Source of the DNA: an uncultured Collinsella sp.
GTDB lineage: Bacteria > Actinomycetota > Coriobacteriia > Coriobacteriales > Coriobacteriaceae
DNA length: 64,000 nt
Assembly: GCA_934668345.1 (NCBI GenBank)
Contig: CAKUNE010000003.1
Coordinates: 87,698 to 151,697 of the forward strand
Reading direction: 5' to 3'
Shown here piece by piece: positions 44,083 through 51,296 of the stretch (positions are counted from its first letter, which is position 1; every line of letters begins with the position of its first letter). A program made the translations under genes and the position numbers. The notes beneath the pieces were generated by a model that saw only the letters and a program-made list of their open reading frames with translations, was not told the DNA's origin and did no database searches.

Positions 44083-45705
44083 ATGGATACGACGTTGAAC
44101 CAAGATGTTGTTGCCGAGATTTGGCGTCCGGTTGTCCTGACGTTTGAGAGCGCCTGCTCGTTCGATAATCCATTTTTGGATGTTGAGATTTGGGCAGAGT
44201 TTGCCGGACCGAGCGGCAGGGTGGTCCGTCGTGAGGCCTACTGGGATGGCGACCGTACCTATCGCGTTTCGTTTGCCCCGACCGAGTTGGGTGCCTGGAA
44301 CTATGTCATCGAGGCCCCCGAGCAGACCGGTCTTAACGGCCGCGCGGGCCGCATCAACGCCGTGCCCTACACGGGCGAGCTCGACCTGTACCGCCACGGT
44401 TTTATCCGTGTTGCGGACAATCCGCATCTGTTTGCCTATGCGGATGGTACGCCGTTCTTTTGGCTGGGCGACACCCATTGGGAGTTTGCCTATCGCGAGA
44501 GCTGGGATAAGTCGAACCATCCTGGCATGACGAGTCAGTTTTGCGGCATGGTCGATCTTCGTGCCAAGCAGGGCTTTACCGTCTATCAGACCAACCTGCG
44601 TTCGGACATGGGCGCGGCCGACCGTTATTGGATTGACGGCGGCATGCCCAAGGGCGCAGAGGACCTGCCCAACGTTGCCTTTTACCAGCAGGAACTCGAC
44701 CGCCGCATGGCTTATATCGCCGATGCGGGTTTGGTCAACGCGCTTGGCCAGTCGTGGGCGTTTTCCATTCGCGGCGAGCACGGCGTAGAGCATCAAAAGC
44801 ACCTGGCCCGCTATCTGGTAGCGCGCTACGGTGCGTACCCGATGGTGTGGACGCTTGCCGGCGAGGTTGCCGGATACGGCGAGGAGAACCGCGCGGCCTT
44901 CTTGGAAGGCTGGCGCGAGGTTGCCTTGGAGATTGAGGCCCGCGATGGCTATGGTCACCTGGCGACAGCGCACTATACCAACGAGCGCCCCTTTGCCGAT
45001 TACTACCAGGACGAGCTCTGGATGGACTTTACGCTCAACCAGGCCGGCCATGGCGACTACCTCATTAAGGCGAGCGATTACTATGACTATCTTGCCAAGT
45101 ATGGCGACAAGCCCTTTGTAGAGGGTGAGGCGCTCTATGAGTTTTGCTCGACGCTCGAGGAGATGGGCACACGCCTATGCACTGCAGACATGTTGCGCCG
45201 CGTGGCGTATATCTGCATGCAGGCGGGTGGTGCCGGCTATACCTACGGTGCCCAGGGAATCTGGGACAACGTGTGGGAAAGCCCCAAAGAACTCGACCCC
45301 TTTATGGCGATCTTCAACCGTTTTGGCATTACGTGGGCCCAGGCGGTAGATGGAGAGGGCGCGGTCCAGATGGGCTACATGCGCTCTTTCTACGAAGACA
45401 ATCACTTCTGGGAGCTTGCTCCCTACGAAACCGTCGATGCGGGCAACTTGTTTGCCAACAAGGCTCCGTTGGTAACTGCCAACCAGGACCTTTCGCGCAT
45501 CGTCGCGTACTTTGGCGATACCGTGCGCCGAAAGCTTGCTATCGAGGGCGTGCCGACGGGCGCTGCCTATGCGAGCCGATGGTTTAACCCTCGCACGGGC
45601 GCATACCGTGGTGGCGAGGACATCCTTGCCGCCACGGACAGCATCACCCTGCCTGATAAACCCGAGGTTGGAGACTGGCTCCTCACCCTCGAGCGCAAGG
45701 CATAA
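44083..45705 (+). CDS. DUF5060/DUF4038 glycoside hydrolase, GH140 (apiosidase)-like
   Basis: 540 residues without a signal peptide. An N-terminal beta-sandwich DUF5060 domain (about 5-100, VWRPVVLTFES ... YWDGDRTYRVSFAPTELGAWNYV) is followed by a DUF4038-type TIM barrel (about 120-440): FAYADGTPFFWLGDTHWEF, GFTVYQTNLR, and MVWTLAGEVAGYGEE with a plausible catalytic glutamate. A C-terminal domain (DUF5605/putative collagen-binding-like, about 450-540) closes the protein. GH140 includes the characterised apiosidases that act on rhamnogalacturonan II and related apiosides; not every DUF4038 protein is one. Cytoplasmic location means the substrate is a small imported glycoside. Followed after 95 bp by the PTS genes. 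Confidence 0.8.
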   Translation: MDTTLNQDVVAEIWRPVVLTFESACSFDNPFLDVEIWAEFAGPSGRVVRREAYWDGDRTYRVSFAPTELGAWNYVIEAPEQTGLNGRAGRINAVPYTGELDLYRHGFIRVADNPHLFAYADGTPFFWLGDTHWEFAYRESWDKSNHPGMTSQFCGMVDLRAKQGFTVYQTNLRSDMGAADRYWIDGGMPKGAEDLPNVAFYQQELDRRMAYIADAGLVNALGQSWAFSIRGEHGVEHQKHLARYLVARYGAYPMVWTLAGEVAGYGEENRAAFLEGWREVALEIEARDGYGHLATAHYTNERPFADYYQDELWMDFTLNQAGHGDYLIKASDYYDYLAKYGDKPFVEGEALYEFCSTLEEMGTRLCTADMLRRVAYICMQAGGAGYTYGAQGIWDNVWESPKELDPFMAIFNRFGITWAQAVDGEGAVQMGYMRSFYEDNHFWELAPYETVDAGNLFANKAPLVTANQDLSRIVAYFGDTVRRKLAIEGVPTGAAYASRWFNPRTGAYRGGEDILAATDSITLPDKPEVGDWLLTLERKA

Positions 45706-45727
45706 CCATATTTTTCTTTGGTCATAG

Positions 45728-45756
45728 GCGGGAAAGAGTCGGCCGCAATTTCCCGC
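45728..45756 (+). terminator. Intercistronic hairpin between the GH140-like gene and the PTS
   Basis: Stem GCGGGAAA (45728-45735) / TTTCCCGC (45749-45756) with a 13-base loop, followed by TTGACA (45757-45762) rather than a T-run. It may be an attenuator or RNA-stabilising hairpin, or mark a new promoter whose -10 was not found. Confidence 0.35.
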
Positions 45757-45800
45757 TTGACAACTACGTGAACCGTTAAGAGAGGATCAGTGGACACGAA

Positions 45801-47072
45801 ATGAGCGTTCTCGATTCGATGCAGGGCTTCCTCGAGAAGCATGTGGGCCCCATTGCCCACAAGGTGAGCAGCTTTAAGGTCGTAAAGGGTCTTATGTCCG
45901 GCATGATGTCGACCATGCCCGTTACGTTGGGCGTGGCGCTGCTGTCTATTATCAACGGACTGCCGATTCCGCCGCTGCAGGCGTTCCTTACCAGCACCGG
46001 CATGTCGGCAACGATTAGCGATGTGCTGGTCGTTACCATGAACCTCGGCGCCATCTACATGTGTGCCTCGGTCTCGTACGCCTACGGCAAGGTGCTTGAG
46101 AACAAGGGCCTTACGTCGACGGTTGCGGCCATCGGTGTCTTGCTCCTCCTGATCCCGCTGGGTCATGCCGAGGACGGCTCCACGTTTATCGCCACCAGCT
46201 ATCTGGGAAGCTCGGGTCTGTTCGTGGCGCTGCTCGTGGCACTGATCGTGCCCAAGGCGCTCAACTTCCTTATGAAGCATATGGCTATTCCCATGCCCGA
46301 TTCCGTCCCGCAGTTTGTTACCGATTCGCTGTCTCCGATGTTCTGCGCCATCGTCATCTTCACCACGGCTGCTCTGGTTAAGTGGGGCATGGGCATGACG
46401 AGCTTCGGCGATGTCTTTAACCTCATCAACAGCACCATTGCCACTCCCGTTATGTTCCTGGGCTCCAGCCCCTGGGCCGTTGTCATTTACTTTACGCTGT
46501 GCAACCTGCTGTTCTTCTTTGGTATCCACCCCAGCGTCCTGATGGGCGTGTACATGCCGGTTATCCAGGCCTGCGCTCTTGCCAACACCGAGGCATTCGT
46601 TGCCGGCCAGCCACTGCCGTACCTGTCGTTCATCATCATGTTCTCTGTCGGTTCTGTTGACGCCCTTGGCATGGAGCTTGCGCTGCTCACGGCCAAGTCC
46701 GAGCGCTACAAGGCCCTCTCCAAGATTGCCCTGGTGCCCGCACTCTTCAACATCTCCGAGCCCATCATCTTCGGTACGCCCATTGCCATGAACCCTTATA
46801 TGTTCATCCCCTACATCCTGCTCAAGCCCGTGGCCTGCATTGCTGCCGCCGTCGGCCTGATGCTCGGTCTGGGCAATGCATTTAACCCGACCATTTCCAT
46901 GCCGTTTGTCGTGCCGCTGCCCATCAGCAACTTCTTTACGGGCGGCATTGGCCTGGTCGCAATCGTCCTCGCCGCAATCCTGCTGGTCGGACTGCTGTTT
47001 ATCCCGTTCGTCAAGATGGCCGATAAGGAGGCACTGGCCGAGGAAGCTGCTGCAAAGGCTTCTGCCGAGTAG
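45801..47072 (+). CDS. PTS lactose/cellobiose-family EIIC permease
   Basis: 423 residues, about 10 membrane segments; the sugar channel of a phosphotransferase system importing and phosphorylating a disaccharide-like sugar. EIIC landmarks: KGLMSGMMSTMPVTLGVALLSIINGLP near the N-terminus, FFGIHPSVLMGVYMPV, and ALFNISEPIIFGTPIAMNPYMFIPYIL with the substrate-site N-x-x-E-P-x-x-F-G motif. EIIB and EIIA follow as separate genes, a complete C-B-A set. Placed directly after the GH140-like gene, it would import that enzyme's substrate as a phosphate ester. The C-terminal 20 residues are Ala/Glu-rich. Confidence 0.92.
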   Translation: MSVLDSMQGFLEKHVGPIAHKVSSFKVVKGLMSGMMSTMPVTLGVALLSIINGLPIPPLQAFLTSTGMSATISDVLVVTMNLGAIYMCASVSYAYGKVLENKGLTSTVAAIGVLLLLIPLGHAEDGSTFIATSYLGSSGLFVALLVALIVPKALNFLMKHMAIPMPDSVPQFVTDSLSPMFCAIVIFTTAALVKWGMGMTSFGDVFNLINSTIATPVMFLGSSPWAVVIYFTLCNLLFFFGIHPSVLMGVYMPVIQACALANTEAFVAGQPLPYLSFIIMFSVGSVDALGMELALLTAKSERYKALSKIALVPALFNISEPIIFGTPIAMNPYMFIPYILLKPVACIAAAVGLMLGLGNAFNPTISMPFVVPLPISNFFTGGIGLVAIVLAAILLVGLLFIPFVKMADKEALAEEAAAKASAE

Positions 47073-47162
47073 GTCATTGTCCACAAGTTCGAAGGTTCGG
47101 CCGATCGCGTTGATCGCCGAAACATATAAGTCCCTGTGAGGGGTTACAGGAAAGGAACTGCA

Positions 47163-47465
47163 ATGAAAAACATCGTTCTAATGTGCGCCGGCGGCATGTC
47201 CACGAGCATCATCATGAAGAACATCAAGAAGGCTGCTGACGCCGAGGGTCTGGAGTGCGAGGTCTCCGCCCACGCCGTCAACGAGGCCGCGACCATTGGC
47301 CGCAATGCCGACTGCATCCTGCTTGGGCCGCAGGTTGGCTATGCCAAGGACGAGGTCTGCGCCGCATGTCCCGAGGTGCCGGTGGGCGTGATCCCCATGA
47401 CCACCTACGGCATGATGGACGGCGTTAAGGCGCTAGCCCAAGCCAAGGAACTGATGAGGCTCTAA
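47163..47465 (+). CDS. PTS lactose/cellobiose-family EIIB
   Basis: 100 residues, cytoplasmic phosphocarrier. KNIVLMCAGGMSTSIIM carries the phosphorylated cysteine (C8) and the P-loop-like AGGMSTS typical of cellobiose EIIB. Start at ATG 47163 with GGAAAGGA upstream. Two bases separate it from the EIIA gene. A hairpin TTCGGC ... GCCGAA lies in the 90-bp gap from EIIC. Confidence 0.93.
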   Translation: MKNIVLMCAGGMSTSIIMKNIKKAADAEGLECEVSAHAVNEAATIGRNADCILLGPQVGYAKDEVCAACPEVPVGVIPMTTYGMMDGVKALAQAKELMRL

Positions 47466-47467
47466 GC

Positions 47468-47785
47468 ATGACGACGGAAGAGATTCAGCTTCAGAGCTTT
47501 CAGATCATTGCAGGCGTCGGCTGCGCGCGTAGCTGCTATATCGATGCGATTCACCTGGCCCGCGACGGTAAGTTCGAAGAGGCCGAGGCAAAGATCGCCG
47601 AGGGCCAGCAGCATTATGCCGAGGGTCACGCGGCTCACGGCGGCCTTGTCCAGCAGACGGCTGCCGGCGAGGACCTGAGCATCGACCTTTTGGTCGTTCA
47701 TGCCGAGGACCAGCTTATGAGTGCCGAGGGCTTTGGCATCCTTGCCAAAGAGTTCGTGGACGTCTATCGCAAGATGGGCGCGTAG
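47468..47785 (+). CDS. PTS lactose/cellobiose-family EIIA
   Basis: 105 residues, all-helical trimeric phosphocarrier. The active histidine is in LLVVHAEDQLM (about residue 78), and the metal-binding aspartate of the family is in the same motif. HAAHGGLVQQTA is another family segment. Last gene of the PTS set, followed by a terminator at 47876. With EIIB and EIIC it makes a full lactose/cellobiose-type PTS. Confidence 0.94.
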   Translation: MTTEEIQLQSFQIIAGVGCARSCYIDAIHLARDGKFEEAEAKIAEGQQHYAEGHAAHGGLVQQTAAGEDLSIDLLVVHAEDQLMSAEGFGILAKEFVDVYRKMGA

Positions 47786-47875
47786 CCACGGACTTTGCTG
47801 CCGGCTTATCACCGTGGGTGGTGTACTCGCGGTAACAGGGCGGTGTTGATTCGTTTACATACATGTGCGGATAGG

Positions 47876-47900
47876 GAGGGCCCTTCGGGGCCCTCTTTTT
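47876..47900 (+). terminator. Rho-independent terminator after the PTS genes
   Basis: Perfect stem GAGGGCCC (47876-47883) / GGGCCCTC (47888-47895) with a TTCG tetraloop and TTTTT at 47896-47900. It separates the PTS unit from the isomerase operon, which must have its own promoter. Confidence 0.92.
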
Positions 47901-48000
47901 GTTCCCCTTGTATGTTCAGAATGTTTACATACCGTTTAGGCTGATTTCTCTACCGTTTACGGGTCTTTCGCGCTAAACTACTAAACAAAAGAGTAAAACA

Positions 48001-48043
48001 TTTAGTAAACAGAACAAAACGAAACATGCGTCTGTTTACTGAA
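48001..48043. promoter_or_regulatory. Operator-like inverted repeat before the isomerase operon
   Basis: TTTAGTAAACAG (48001-48012) and CTGTTTACTGAA (48032-48043) are reverse complements with one mismatch. The leader also holds further half-sites: TGTTTAC at about 47923, CGTTTAG at 47934, CGTTTAC at 47955 and two CTAAAC near 47973-47986. The density and match to the GTAAACAG site at 39200 point to a LacI-type regulator, probably the one encoded at 40426. No confident -10/-35 could be chosen among the AT-rich hexamers. Confidence 0.5.
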
Positions 48044-48066
48044 CATGTGACTAGGGGAGGACGTAC

Positions 48067-49467
48067 ATGGATAAGATCAAGCTCGGTTTTGTGCCTACGC
48101 GCCGCAGCATCTTTAGCGCGCCGGACGCGATCAAGTATCGCGGCCTGACGGCTGATCGCCTGCGCGAGATCGGCGTCGACATCGTGGATATCGACGACAT
48201 CAACGACGAGGGCCTGCTGTTCGACGACAGCCATATCGAGCCCATCGTCAAGAAGTTCCGCGCCGAGGGCGTCGACGGCATCATGCTGTGCCACGCCAAC
48301 TTTGGCACCGAGTACGTTTGCGCCCGCCTTGCCCGCGAGCTCGGCCTGCCCGTGCTGCTGTGGGGCCCGCGCGACGAGCGCCCCGAGCCCGACGGCACCC
48401 GCCTGCGCGACAGCCAGTGCGGCCTGTTCGCCACCGGTAAGGTCCTGCGCCGCTTCCAGGTGCCCTTTACCTACATGACCAACTGCCGTCTGACCGACCC
48501 CGAGTTCGAGCGTGGCGTCTGGGACTTCTTGGCCGTGTGCAACGTCGTTAAGACCTTCAAGCACACCCGCATCCTGCAGATGGCCACCCGTCCGTTCGAC
48601 TTCTGGTCGACCATGTGCAACGAGGGCGAGCTGCTCGAGAAGTTCAACATCCAGCTTTCGCCCATCCCCATGACCGAGCTTGTCCAGGCCGTGCGCGACG
48701 CCCAGGCCGACGAGCAGGCCATGGCAGCCATGCTCGCCCACATTAGCGACAGCTTTGAGATCTGCATCCCCGAGGACAAGGTCCCCGCGGTCGCTGGACT
48801 CGCCATCGCCATGAAGCGCCTGGTCGAGAAGTACGGCTGCAACGCCGGCGCCATCCAGTGCTGGAACGCCCTGCAGGACGAGTTGGGCATTATGCCCTGC
48901 GCCGCCAACGCCATCCTCAACGAGATGGGTATCCCCATCGTCTGCGAGACCGACATCCATGGCGCCATCACCGCGCTCATGGTCGAGGCGGCCGACCTGG
49001 GCCGTCACCGTGGCATGTTCGCCGACTGGACCGTCCGCCATCCCGACAACGAGAACGGCGAGCTGCTGCAGCACTGCGGCCCCTGGCCCTGCAGCTGCGC
49101 TGCCGTCAAGCCCAAGCTCACCTACCCGCTGGCCTTCGATCACCCCGGCGCGCTGACGGCCGAGGCCAAGCACGGCGACCTCACCCTTGCCCGCTTTGAC
49201 GGCGACAACGGCGAGTACTCGCTGCTGCTAGGCAACGCCCGCGGCATCGACGGCCCGGCCGGCATGGGCACCTACCTGTGGGTCGAGGTCGAGAACCTCA
49301 AGCGCCTCGAGGCCAAGATCGTCGAGGGCCCCTACATCCACCACTGCGTGGCCATCCACGCCAACGTGGTGCCGGTGCTCTACGAGGCTTGCAAGTACAT
49401 TGGCATTGCCCCCGACCTGTACGACCCCATCGAAGAAGACGTCAAAGCCTACCTGCGAGGAGAGTAG
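48067..49467 (+). CDS. Fucose/arabinose-isomerase-like protein, probable aldose-ketose isomerase
   Basis: 466 residues, cytoplasmic. It belongs to the L-fucose isomerase-like superfamily: N-terminal Rossmann-like part (LGFVPTRRSIFS ... VDGIMLCHANFGTEYVCARLARELGLPVLLWGPRDE), middle part with QMATRPFDFWSTMCNEGELLEKFNIQ, and C-terminal part with CWNALQDELGIMPCAANAILNEMGIPIVCETDIHGA, where E and D/H residues would bind the catalytic metal. First gene of a tight operon with the two transketolase subunits and an FGGY kinase. In that setting it would turn an aldose into the ketose phosphorylated by the kinase; D-apiose to D-apulose is the proposal. Family call is firm, substrate is inferred. RBS TAGGGGAGG. 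Confidence 0.8.
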   Translation: MDKIKLGFVPTRRSIFSAPDAIKYRGLTADRLREIGVDIVDIDDINDEGLLFDDSHIEPIVKKFRAEGVDGIMLCHANFGTEYVCARLARELGLPVLLWGPRDERPEPDGTRLRDSQCGLFATGKVLRRFQVPFTYMTNCRLTDPEFERGVWDFLAVCNVVKTFKHTRILQMATRPFDFWSTMCNEGELLEKFNIQLSPIPMTELVQAVRDAQADEQAMAAMLAHISDSFEICIPEDKVPAVAGLAIAMKRLVEKYGCNAGAIQCWNALQDELGIMPCAANAILNEMGIPIVCETDIHGAITALMVEAADLGRHRGMFADWTVRHPDNENGELLQHCGPWPCSCAAVKPKLTYPLAFDHPGALTAEAKHGDLTLARFDGDNGEYSLLLGNARGIDGPAGMGTYLWVEVENLKRLEAKIVEGPYIHHCVAIHANVVPVLYEACKYIGIAPDLYDPIEEDVKAYLRGE

Positions 49468-49469
49468 AA

Positions 49470-50306
49470 ATGGCAACGATTGAAGAGCTTGAGTCCCTGC
49501 GTTGGGACCTCCGCCGCGATTGCGTCGATATCATTATGGCCGGTGCCGGCGGCCACATCGGCGGCGACATGTCGGTCATCGACGCGCTCATGACCCTCTA
49601 CGCTAACCACTTGAACATTTCGCCTGAGACCGTCGACGATCCCAACCGCGACCGCTTCGTGCTCTCCAAGGGCCACGCCATGGAGGCCTACTACGCGGTG
49701 CTGTGCCACGAGGGCTACCTGGACCTCGACGACGTCAAGGCCCGCTTCTCCAAGTTCGGCAGCCCCTACATCGGCCATCCCAACAACAAGCTCAAGGGTA
49801 TCGAGATGAACTCGGGCTCGCTGGGCCACGGTCTGCCCGTGGCCGTGGGCATGGCGCTCGCCGGCAAGATGGACGGTCGCGACTACCGCGTCTACACCAT
49901 CATGGGCGACGGCGAGCTTGCCGAGGGCTCGGTCTGGGAGGGCGCCATGAGTGGCGGCAACTACCAGCTTGATAACCTGTGCGCGCTCGTGGACCGCAAC
50001 CGCCTGCAGATCAGCGGAAGCACCGAGGACGTCATGAAGCAGGATTCGCAGGAGGAGCGCTGGGCCGCCTTTGGTTGGAACGTGCTGTCCATTCCGGGCA
50101 ACGACGTCCAGGCCATCGACGCCGCGCTGACGCTTGCCGCCGAGACCAAGGGTAAGCCCACGGTCATCATCCTCAACACGGTGAAGGGCTATGGCTCGCC
50201 GGTTATGGAGGACAAGGCCAGCTGGCACCACCACCTGCCCAACGACGAGGAATACGCCCAGATCATCGCCGATTTCGCTGCCCACAAGGAGGCCATCAAT
50301 GGCTAA
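49470..50306 (+). CDS. Transketolase N-terminal subunit (candidate apulose-4-phosphate transketolase A)
   Basis: 278 residues corresponding to the thiamine-diphosphate-binding N-terminal third of transketolase. HIGGDMSVIDALMTLY, DRFVLSKGHAMEAYYAVL, GSLGHGLPVAVGMALAGK and the ThDP/Mg motif GDGELAEGSVWEGAMSGGNYQLDNL are all present (G-D-G-x-x-x-E ... N). It starts 2 bp after the isomerase stop with AGGAGAG just inside that gene, and overlaps the next subunit by 8 bp. Split transketolases are common, but linkage to an FGGY kinase and isomerase is the pattern of the AptA/AptB enzyme, which transfers a ketol unit from apulose 4-phosphate to glyceraldehyde 3-phosphate, giving xylulose 5-phosphate and dihydroxyacetone phosphate. 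Alternative: a general or sulfo-sugar transketolase. Confidence 0.9.
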   Translation: MATIEELESLRWDLRRDCVDIIMAGAGGHIGGDMSVIDALMTLYANHLNISPETVDDPNRDRFVLSKGHAMEAYYAVLCHEGYLDLDDVKARFSKFGSPYIGHPNNKLKGIEMNSGSLGHGLPVAVGMALAGKMDGRDYRVYTIMGDGELAEGSVWEGAMSGGNYQLDNLCALVDRNRLQISGSTEDVMKQDSQEERWAAFGWNVLSIPGNDVQAIDAALTLAAETKGKPTVIILNTVKGYGSPVMEDKASWHHHLPNDEEYAQIIADFAAHKEAING

Positions 50307-51240
50307 CAAGATCGCCAACCGCAAGGTTATCTGCGACACGCTGCTCGAGGCCGCCGCAACCGATAAGGACATTGTCGTCCTGTGCTCCGACTCCCGTGGC
50401 TCCGCGTCGCTCACGCCGTTCTTCGATCAGTATCCCCAGCAGTCCGTCGAGGTCGGCATCGCCGAGCAGGACCTGGTGAGCATTGCCGCCGGCATGGCTT
50501 CGTGCGGCAAGAAGGCCTGGGCCGCATCGCCGGCGTCCTTTGTGACCACGCGTTCGTATGAGCAGTGCAAGGTCGATGTTTCGTACTCCAACACCAACGT
50601 CAAGCTCATCGGCATCTCGGGCGGTGTGTCCTACGGCGCCCTGGGTATGAGCCATCACTCCGCGCAGGATATCGCCGCCATGAGCGCGATCCCCAACATG
50701 CGCGTGTATCTGCCGAGCGACCGCTTCCAGACCGCCGAGCTCGTGCGTGCCCTGGTCGCCGACAACAAGCCGGCCTACATCCGCGTGGGTCGCAACCCGG
50801 TCGAGGACGTGTACACCGAGGACGAGTGCCCGTTCCAGATGGACCGCGCCACCTGGGTGCGCCGTGGCACCGATGTGACGATCGTCGCCACCGGCGAGAT
50901 GGTCCGCCATGCCGTGGACGCCGCCGATCTGCTGGCCGAGCAGGGCATCTCGGCAACGGTGCTCGACATGTACTGCGTCAAGCCGCTCGACGCCGAGGCC
51001 GTGATCGAGGCCGCCGGTGCCACGCGCGCTGTCGTGACCGTCGAGGAGCACAGCCCCTTCGGTGGCCTGGGTTCCATGGTCGCGCAGGTCGTGGGCGAGC
51101 ATTGCCCGCGTCCGGTCAAGTGCCTGAGCCTGCCCGACGCGCCGGTCATCACCGGCACGAGCCCCGAGGTCTTCGCGCATTACGGCCTCACGGGTGCCGG
51201 AATTGCCAAGACCGTCAAGGACTTCCTGCCCGCAGAGTAA
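50299..51240 (+). CDS. Transketolase C-terminal subunit (candidate apulose-4-phosphate transketolase B)
   Basis: 313 residues: pyrimidine-binding domain (about 5-170, VVLCSDSRGSASLTPFFDQYPQQSVEVGIAEQDLVSIAAGMAS with the catalytic glutamate in GIAEQD) and transketolase C-terminal domain (about 185-310). Start at ATG 50299 with AAGGAGG upstream, inside the 3' end of subunit A; the longer frame from 50191 is unlikely. Together with the preceding gene it rebuilds one full transketolase. A perfect 16-bp palindrome follows before the kinase gene, which may lower read-through to it. Confidence 0.9.
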   Translation: MANKIANRKVICDTLLEAAATDKDIVVLCSDSRGSASLTPFFDQYPQQSVEVGIAEQDLVSIAAGMASCGKKAWAASPASFVTTRSYEQCKVDVSYSNTNVKLIGISGGVSYGALGMSHHSAQDIAAMSAIPNMRVYLPSDRFQTAELVRALVADNKPAYIRVGRNPVEDVYTEDECPFQMDRATWVRRGTDVTIVATGEMVRHAVDAADLLAEQGISATVLDMYCVKPLDAEAVIEAAGATRAVVTVEEHSPFGGLGSMVAQVVGEHCPRPVKCLSLPDAPVITGTSPEVFAHYGLTGAGIAKTVKDFLPAE

Positions 51241-51244
51241 TTGG

Positions 51245-51277
51245 AATGTGACAAAGGGACCGTCCCTTTGTCACATT
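51245..51277. repeat. Perfect 16-bp palindrome between transketolase and kinase genes
   Basis: AATGTGACAAAGGGAC (51245-51260) and its reverse complement (51262-51277) flank a single base. It is followed by CATTTTG, so it could act as a weak terminator; it also resembles the small REP-like palindromes elsewhere (GACC-GTCC centre). It ends 20 bp before the kinase start. Confidence 0.75.
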
Positions 51278-51296
51278 CATTTTGAAAGGGGTGGCC

